From Paenibacillus puerhi (GTDB taxonomy: Bacteria > Bacillota > Bacilli > Paenibacillales > NBRC-103111), in contig NZ_WUWM01000027.1 in the NCBI RefSeq assembly GCF_009846885.1, positions 1 through 64,000 on the forward strand: a DNA stretch of 64,000 nucleotides, read 5' to 3'. This document shows, piece after piece, positions 58,706 through 64,000 of this stretch (position 1 is the first letter of the stretch; the number at the start of each line of letters is the position of its first letter). The notes under the pieces were generated by a model that saw only the letters and a list, made by a program, of their open reading frames with translations, was not told where the DNA came from and did not search any database. Position numbers and translations under genes: made by a program.

Positions 58706-61420
58706 TTATCCCTCAGAGAGCTCAGCACCCTCGGCCTGCTCGGCGCGGTAAGGGAACACAAACCGGTACGTGCCCGATCCGACGCTCAGTCGAACGCCGC
58801 CGCTCTCGGCCGCGATCTCCTGAACGCCCGGCGCATCTGCAGCACGACGCCCGCTCTCCTCGATGTCCTCGGCCGCTGCTGCGGGCAGCCTGATGTCTGC
58901 CGTCGCATTGACCGGTACCGTAACCTGCACCTCCGCTTTGCCTTCCGAAACCCGCCACCCGGCTTGCATCCGGCCATAAGGTCCGATCAGCGAAGCTTCG
59001 GCATGGGTCAGCCCGTTGCTGTCAAGGCGGGGACGTATGCGCAGCCGCTTGTAGGCCGCCTTGGATTCATCCATATCCAGACCCGCCACCCGGCGGTACA
59101 TCCAATCTCCGATAGCTCCGTACGCATAATGATTGTAAGAGTTCATCCTGTCGCTCCAGAAGGAGCCGTCCGGCTTCACGCCGTCCCAATGCTCCCAGAT
59201 CGTCGTCGCTCCCTGATGGATCGAGTACAGCCAGGACGGATAGCTCTCCTGCAGCAGCAGCTGCATCGCCGTGTCATGATACCCGTTGTCCGAGAGAGCG
59301 AAGCACAGATAAGGCGTGCCGACAAAGCCCGTGGTCAGATGATAGCTGCTGTCCACGACAAGCTGATTAAGATCTCTGGCCACCCGTTCGCGCACCTGGC
59401 CTTCGACCAGATCGAAGTGCAGCGCCAGCACATGCGCCGTCTGCGTCGGAACGGCCAGCCGGCCGGTCGGCGTGATGAATTCATCTTGGAAGCGGCGCAC
59501 GATACGGCCCAGCAGCTCCCCATAAGTGCGGACATCGTCGGCCCTTCCCAGCACCACGGCGGCATCGCGGACCAGACGGGTCGAGTACGCGTAGAAGGCG
59601 GTCGCGATCAGATCCCGCGGCGTCGCTCCCACGTAGCTGCCCTCCTTGGCGTCCAGCCCCAGCCAATCCCCGAAGTGGAAGCCGGTGTTCCACAGGTATT
59701 CATCAGACCCTTGCGCATGGATGTATCCGACCCATGCCTTCATGCCGTCATATTGCTCAGCCAGCAGACGGCGGTCCCCATAGCAAACATACATCGTCCA
59801 AGGGCATACGACCACCGCATCGCCCCACGCGGAAGAAGAATGCTTCCCGCCCAGAATATCCGGGATGACAAACGGTACGCCGCCATCCGGCAGCTGGTCG
59901 GCCTGCAGATCGCGCAGCCACTTCGTGAAGAACGGCCCGACCTGGTAATGAAACGCAGCCGTCCGGATAAAGACCTGGGCATCCCCCGTCCAGCCGAGGC
60001 GCTCATCGCGCTGCGGGCAGTCCGTCGGCACATCCAGGAAGTTCCCGCGCTGCCCCCAGCTGATGTTGCTGTGGAGCTGATTAATCAGCGGATGCGAGCA
60101 GTCGAACTGCCCGGCCGGCTCCATATCCGAATGCATGACTTCGCCGGTAAAGGCATCCAGCGGGATATCCTGCCGGTCCTGATCCGGGTAGCCCTCTACC
60201 TTGACATAGCGGAAGCCGTAGAAGGTAAACGCGGCGGCATAGCTTTCAGGCCCGCCTCCCTTGGCCGTGTAGATCAGCTTCTGCTGGGCGGAGCGCAGGT
60301 TGCCTATATAGAAATTGCCCTGCTGGTCGAGAATCTCCGCATGCTGGAGCGTGATCTGCGTGCCTGCCGGCACATCCAGCGTCAGGCGGACGCGCCCTAC
60401 CATATTTTGACCGAAATCAAGCACGCTCTCGCCTGTAGGCGTCCGGATCAGACTTACCGGCTGCAGCGTTTCCGTGACGCGAGTAGGCCAGTTTTCCTGG
60501 GCGACCAGCTGCCCGACCTGCGGCGTGTACGCGACCGAACCGTGCCACGCCGTATCGTCGAAGCCCGCCTCGCTCCAGCCTTCCGGCTCCAGCCGGGCAT
60601 CATAGATTTCGCCGTCGTAGATTTCCGAGAAGAGGATCCCTCCCGTGGATGCTTTCCAGCCCGGGTCCGTAGCGACGATATGCTCGGTGCCATCCTCCAT
60701 CTCGACGTGCAGCTGCAGCAAAGCCGCTCTCCGGTCGCCATAATGATCGCGCTTATCCTCCCATGCCAGCCTTCCCTTGTACCAGCCGTTAGCCAGCCGG
60801 AGGCCAAGACCGTTCCCGCCCTCCCGCACATATCCGGTCACATCATAGGTCTGAACCTGCAGCCGCTTGTGGTAGCTGGTCCAGCCGGGCGCCATCAGTT
60901 CGTCGCCTACTCGGACCCCGTTGATATAGACATCGTACACACCGGCGCTCGTCGCATAGAGGCGGGCCGACTTGATCCCTCCGGGCCCGATTCCGAACGT
61001 CTTCCGGAGAAGAAAAGCAGGCTCCGACAACGGATCGATCCCAGCCGGATCCGGCGAGATCCACTGGGCCTGCCAGTCCTCCGGCGCCAGCAGCCCCATT
61101 TCCCACCAGCTTTCCTCGCTCCACTCGCTTTCACGCTCATAATTATCGGCCGCCTTGATCCGGTACGCATACCGGGTCCGCGCCTTCAGCTCCGGCCCTT
61201 CGTAGGCAAGCTGAATAGAAGCATCGCCGGCGCGCCAGCCCGAGTCCCAGTAAGGGGTTTCATAACCTGCTTCGGCTTCTCTCACCTGGATGCGGAAGCT
61301 GGTTTGCAGAGTAGCTCTCCTGTCGGATTCGAGCTGCCAGGCGAGGCGCGGCTGCGGGACATCGATCCCAAGCGGATTGATCCGGTACTCGCAGGTAAGG
61401 TTCGTCACGGTAATAGACAT
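58706..61420 (-). CDS. Alpha-L-rhamnosidase (GH78)
   Basis: A 904-residue glycosidase. Beta-sandwich domains (TNLTCEYRINPLGIDVPQPRLAWQL onward) precede the (alpha/alpha)6 catalytic domain. The catalytic motif DCPQRDERLGWTGDAQVF contains the general-acid Glu. There is no signal peptide, so it probably acts in the cytoplasm on imported glycosides. A divergent AraC regulator lies upstream, a common arrangement for such catabolic genes. The start at 61420 has AAAGGAA upstream. Confidence 0.92.
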   Translation of the reverse strand: MSITVTNLTCEYRINPLGIDVPQPRLAWQLESDRRATLQTSFRIQVREAEAGYETPYWDSGWRAGDASIQLAYEGPELKARTRYAYRIKAADNYERESEWSEESWWEMGLLAPEDWQAQWISPDPAGIDPLSEPAFLLRKTFGIGPGGIKSARLYATSAGVYDVYINGVRVGDELMAPGWTSYHKRLQVQTYDVTGYVREGGNGLGLRLANGWYKGRLAWEDKRDHYGDRRAALLQLHVEMEDGTEHIVATDPGWKASTGGILFSEIYDGEIYDARLEPEGWSEAGFDDTAWHGSVAYTPQVGQLVAQENWPTRVTETLQPVSLIRTPTGESVLDFGQNMVGRVRLTLDVPAGTQITLQHAEILDQQGNFYIGNLRSAQQKLIYTAKGGGPESYAAAFTFYGFRYVKVEGYPDQDRQDIPLDAFTGEVMHSDMEPAGQFDCSHPLINQLHSNISWGQRGNFLDVPTDCPQRDERLGWTGDAQVFIRTAAFHYQVGPFFTKWLRDLQADQLPDGGVPFVIPDILGGKHSSSAWGDAVVVCPWTMYVCYGDRRLLAEQYDGMKAWVGYIHAQGSDEYLWNTGFHFGDWLGLDAKEGSYVGATPRDLIATAFYAYSTRLVRDAAVVLGRADDVRTYGELLGRIVRRFQDEFITPTGRLAVPTQTAHVLALHFDLVEGQVRERVARDLNQLVVDSSYHLTTGFVGTPYLCFALSDNGYHDTAMQLLLQESYPSWLYSIHQGATTIWEHWDGVKPDGSFWSDRMNSYNHYAYGAIGDWMYRRVAGLDMDESKAAYKRLRIRPRLDSNGLTHAEASLIGPYGRMQAGWRVSEGKAEVQVTVPVNATADIRLPAAAAEDIEESGRRAADAPGVQEIAAESGGVRLSVGSGTYRFVFPYRAEQAEGAELSEG

Positions 61421-61582
61421 ATTCAACGTTCCTTTCGTCAGTGGAATGAGAAGGGCTTGCAGCACTATGGCTCTCATCATATACTGAAAAAAACAATAGG
61501 AACCGGGGCGAACCCGACATTATACAGAGGGAATTCGGACTTTTTCTAAGGATCGGAGAGAATGCGCGAGGGGAGATGCAAG

Positions 61583-62455
61583 ATGAGCGTAAAGCGTGCG
61601 ATAGGCCGTCTGTCAGGAGCGTATTTTTTCGAAACCCGCTTGCCGATTTATGTGAACCGGGCCGTCGAATCCTTCGAGCTGGTCGAGCACCAGCATGACT
61701 TTCTGGAGATCAGCTATGTGTGTGAAGGCTCAGGTACCCACTATACGAGCGACCGCTCCTTCCATGTCGCGCAAGGGGAGCTGATCGTCATACCCGTCGG
61801 GGTCTCGCATGTGTTCCGGCCTTCCTCTCCTTCCAGGAAGCAGCAGCTTGTCGTGTATAACTGTATCCTCGCGACAGATGCTTTCGAAGCTGTGCTGCAG
61901 GCCTTCCCCGGCGGAAATGCGCTTGAGGCTGTCCTCCGGCACCGACAGCTGCTGACGTACCACGACCGCGACGGCGAGTGCGATCGCCTCTTCCGCCGCC
62001 TTCATCTGGAGTATGCCTCGCAGCGGCTCGGCCGGGAAGCCGCGCTTTATACGATCGTCCTGGAACTGCTGCTCCTGATCCGCAGGATGGAGGAAGACCG
62101 GGAGGAAGCCGTGACCGTACGCCCGCCCTCCGGTATGCACGAGGTGCTCCGGCTTCTGCAAGCGCATTGCGAGCAGCCGCTGGAGGTGCGCGAGCTGGCG
62201 GCCCTTATGGGCGTAGGCGAACGCCAATTCCAGCGGCTGTTTGCCAAGCATACCGGAACGACGCCGAAGTCCTATGTCCAGGGATTGCGCATTCAAGCGG
62301 CGGGCAGGCTGCTGCGGCAGACGGACCGCAAGATCAGCGATATCGCTTCGGCGGTAGGCTACCAGGACGCCGCATTCTTTACTTCGCTGTTCAAGCGCAT
62401 GACCGGGGTCACTCCGCAGCAGTATAGGCAAAGAGGGCAAAGTAAGGAAGATTGA
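61583..62455 (+). CDS. AraC family regulator with cupin sensor domain
   Basis: A 290-residue regulator. The N-terminal cupin-like domain (VEHQHDFLEISYVCEGSGTHYTSDRSFHVAQGELIVIP) probably binds a sugar. The C-terminal domain has two helix-turn-helices (LEVRELAALMGVGERQFQRLFAKHTGTTPKSYVQGLRI and SDIASAVGYQDAAFFTSLFKRMTGVTPQQYRQ). It is divergent from the GH78 gene and likely activates it in response to a rhamnoside. The ATG at 61583 has GGGGAGATG upstream. Confidence 0.9.
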   Translation: MSVKRAIGRLSGAYFFETRLPIYVNRAVESFELVEHQHDFLEISYVCEGSGTHYTSDRSFHVAQGELIVIPVGVSHVFRPSSPSRKQQLVVYNCILATDAFEAVLQAFPGGNALEAVLRHRQLLTYHDRDGECDRLFRRLHLEYASQRLGREAALYTIVLELLLLIRRMEEDREEAVTVRPPSGMHEVLRLLQAHCEQPLEVRELAALMGVGERQFQRLFAKHTGTTPKSYVQGLRIQAAGRLLRQTDRKISDIASAVGYQDAAFFTSLFKRMTGVTPQQYRQRGQSKED

Positions 62456-62578
62456 CCTTCGTTTCCCAAGCTCCGCGCAAAAGCAAACAACGGTCAACGG
62501 GTATGCCCCCCGTCAACCGCTGCGGCTCATCTATCTCCTGATCCCGATCCTGCTCGTGCTCCTGTGCGTTCCCTCCGC

Positions 62579-63784
62579 TTAATCCCCACCCTCGTACCAC
62601 AGCTCCAGCGGCAGACCGACCAGCGCTTTGCCGATCCATTCGCGGGCGATGTTGTTGGAGGGCCCCATCGCGATGCCCGCGCGCGCGTCGCGGAACAGCC
62701 GCTCGAAGACGCCCTTTTTATACCCGTAGCCGCCTGTTACGTCCAGCGCGGCCTTCGTGGCCTTGTTGGCCACCTCGGCGGCATGGATCTTGAACTCGAC
62801 CAGCGGCAGAAGCAGCTCGACCTGCGGCCGGCCCTGCGCCTGCAGATCGTCCAGCTGCTTCGCAAGCGACACCTGCCAAGGCTTCAGGCTGGAGATCAGC
62901 ACCTTAATCTCCGCGAGCTGCTGGCGGATGATCTGGTAGTCCGCAAGCCGCTTGTTGAAGTCCCGGTGAATCATGCCCTGAACGTAAGCCGCTGCCGCCT
63001 CCAGAGCCGCCTCCGCTACTCCCAGCCAGGTCGAGCCGAGACCGATCAGATAGACAGGCGAAACGCCGCTCTCCAAGATTTCTCTTCCCTGGCCTTCTGT
63101 GCCAAGCTTATCACGCCCATTCACACGAACGCCTTCGTAACGGATCGGCCCGCTATGATTGCCGCGGACGCCCAGTGCGTCCCACACGCCCGGCGTAATT
63201 CCCGGCAGCTTGCCATCGACGATGAAGAAGCTTACATCCGTAGGCGTTTGGGCGCCCGGCGTTCGGGTCTGGAAAACGTAGAAGTCCGCTTGCCCCGAGC
63301 TCGTGGTGAACGACTTCTCAGCGTTCAGGATATAGTCCTCCCCGTCGCGGCCTGCCTCGCTGAAGTTGAACCACCAATGACCCCCTGACGCTTTCTCGCT
63401 TGTGGAGTACGTGCCGATCAGGCCCTGGCTAACCGGCTTCAGCCAACGTTCCTTCTGATCGTCGTTGCCGTACAGCGCGATCGTCTGCACGCCGCCGACG
63501 TGCATGACGTATACCAGCGAGGTGGACGGGCACGCTTTGCCGATCTCCTCGGCGGCTATCGCGAAGGCCACATGATCCAGACCGCGTCCGCCCCACTGCT
63601 CGGGGATCAGGACGCCATTCCAGCCGGTTTCGGCAAGCGCCTGCAGATTATCCCGGGGGAAGATCCCCTCGCTGTCCGTCCTCTCGGCTCTAGGCTTAAT
63701 GACCTGCTCGGCAAGTTCCCGGATTTCCGCTCTCAGCTGCTCGTAATCAAGAGTCGTTTGCTTTTCATTGGCAGATATGCTCAT
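62579..63784 (-). CDS. Acyl-CoA dehydrogenase-like flavin enzyme (SfnB/DszC type)
   Basis: A 401-residue acyl-CoA-dehydrogenase-fold flavoprotein. Landmarks are LAETGWNGVLIPEQWGGRGLDHVAFAIAAEEIGKACPSTSLVYVMH, the YILNAEKSFTTSSGQADFYVF strand, and the C-terminal DVTGGYGYKKGVFERLFRDARAG. The pattern fits the group of SfnB/DszC monooxygenases used in organosulfur breakdown better than beta-oxidation enzymes. It lies just after a luciferase-like monooxygenase on the same strand, which supports a sulfone or sulfonate function. The substrate is not shown. Confidence 0.8.
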   Translation of the reverse strand: MSISANEKQTTLDYEQLRAEIRELAEQVIKPRAERTDSEGIFPRDNLQALAETGWNGVLIPEQWGGRGLDHVAFAIAAEEIGKACPSTSLVYVMHVGGVQTIALYGNDDQKERWLKPVSQGLIGTYSTSEKASGGHWWFNFSEAGRDGEDYILNAEKSFTTSSGQADFYVFQTRTPGAQTPTDVSFFIVDGKLPGITPGVWDALGVRGNHSGPIRYEGVRVNGRDKLGTEGQGREILESGVSPVYLIGLGSTWLGVAEAALEAAAAYVQGMIHRDFNKRLADYQIIRQQLAEIKVLISSLKPWQVSLAKQLDDLQAQGRPQVELLLPLVEFKIHAAEVANKATKAALDVTGGYGYKKGVFERLFRDARAGIAMGPSNNIAREWIGKALVGLPLELWYEGGD

Positions 63785-63855
63785 AGTCGAACTCTCCTTC
63801 TGAATTGGATTAGATTTAGGGGGCTAGGTTCAGGTTTAAGTTTAGGTGTAAGGTC

Positions 63856-64000
63856 TCAGGCTTTGGAAGCAACCGCTTCAAGCTCGGCTTCTTTCTGCCG
63901 GACGAGCGGGATGACTTGTTCGCCGAACGCTTGAATATCTTCATCGTAATGAAGGAACGCGGTGAGGATAAGATCGACGCCGATTTTCTTCAATTCCACA
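63856..64000 (-). CDS. Luciferase-like monooxygenase, C-terminal end (partial)
   Basis: The last 47 residues of a gene that continues beyond the window. The sequence VDLILTAFLHYDEDIQAFGEQVIPLVRQ resembles the C-terminus of flavin-dependent monooxygenases of the SsuD/SfnG type. The stop is TGA at 63856. It lies 72 bases upstream of the acyl-CoA-dehydrogenase-like gene and is likely in the same operon. Identity beyond family level needs the rest of the gene. Confidence 0.55.
   Translation of the reverse strand, partial: VELKKIGVDLILTAFLHYDEDIQAFGEQVIPLVRQKEAELEAVASKA

Noticed and set aside
58964..61549. 861-codon plus-strand frame opposite the rhamnosidase gene
   Set aside because: It is an antisense shadow caused by GC-biased codon use. 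The minus-strand protein has full GH78 motifs, and the plus frame has no family features or ribosome binding site.

Overview
The window is about 55% GC, Gram-positive chromosomal DNA. An S-layer-homology protein, an aa3-type quinol oxidase (QoxABCD), a YusU/DUF2573 protein, a YqfQ-like protein, CheX, VanR/VanS-type signalling and strong AGGAGG ribosome binding sites point to Paenibacillaceae, most likely Paenibacillus. This is inferred from gene content only. I found no rRNA, tRNA or CRISPR.

Layout. 1-2.5 kb is an AT-richer accessory patch: a truncated GNAT gene, a 167-bp inverted-repeat element, a RelBE/ParE-type toxin-antitoxin pair and a tyrosine recombinase decayed by several lesions. 2.5-18.6 kb is mostly housekeeping: SPFH/NfeD membrane proteins, IlvA, an SLH protein with a possible attenuated leader, a membrane-anchored FAD oxidoreductase, a DHA2 exporter, a DEAD-box helicase, a hydrolase, an SDR, CheX, VanW, a NUDIX enzyme and a lipoprotein serpin. 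18.6-20.7 kb is repeat-rich. It holds low-complexity DNA, an IS1595-type transposase-like gene with an apparently degenerate catalytic core, and a 110-bp tandem array that begins inside its 3' end. 20.7-30.9 kb is regulatory: a VanRS-like pair, a HAD phosphatase, MarR, an XRE regulator divergent from a fabF paralogue, an exporter-padR operon with a clear palindromic operator, and a LysR-PHP phosphatase pair.

31-37.7 kb holds a self-contained fructose PTS operon (fruR-fruK-IIBC-IIA-HPr-EI) with its own EI and HPr, a near-consensus promoter and phased repeats that look like FruR operators. 37.8-41.8 kb is qoxABCD with a Rex-like site upstream, followed by a small membrane protein and an MgtC-family protein. 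43.6-52 kb looks like a sulfur-scavenging block: an SsuABC/TauABC-like transporter, an OsmC protein, a LysR regulator, a cystine-type ABC permease and binding protein without an ATPase, and an FMN-dependent monooxygenase of the NtaA/SnaA/DszA family. The theme returns at 62.6-64 kb with an SfnB/DszC-like flavin enzyme and the end of a luciferase-like monooxygenase. Between lie a DinG-like helicase, the 2-oxoglutarate dehydrogenase genes odhAB, and a GH78 rhamnosidase divergent from an AraC regulator.

Most of the window is recognisable. The least explained parts are the structured leader or small-RNA candidates (7.36-7.5 kb and 47.77-47.91 kb), the degenerate transposase with its tandem array, and the inverted-repeat element at the left edge.
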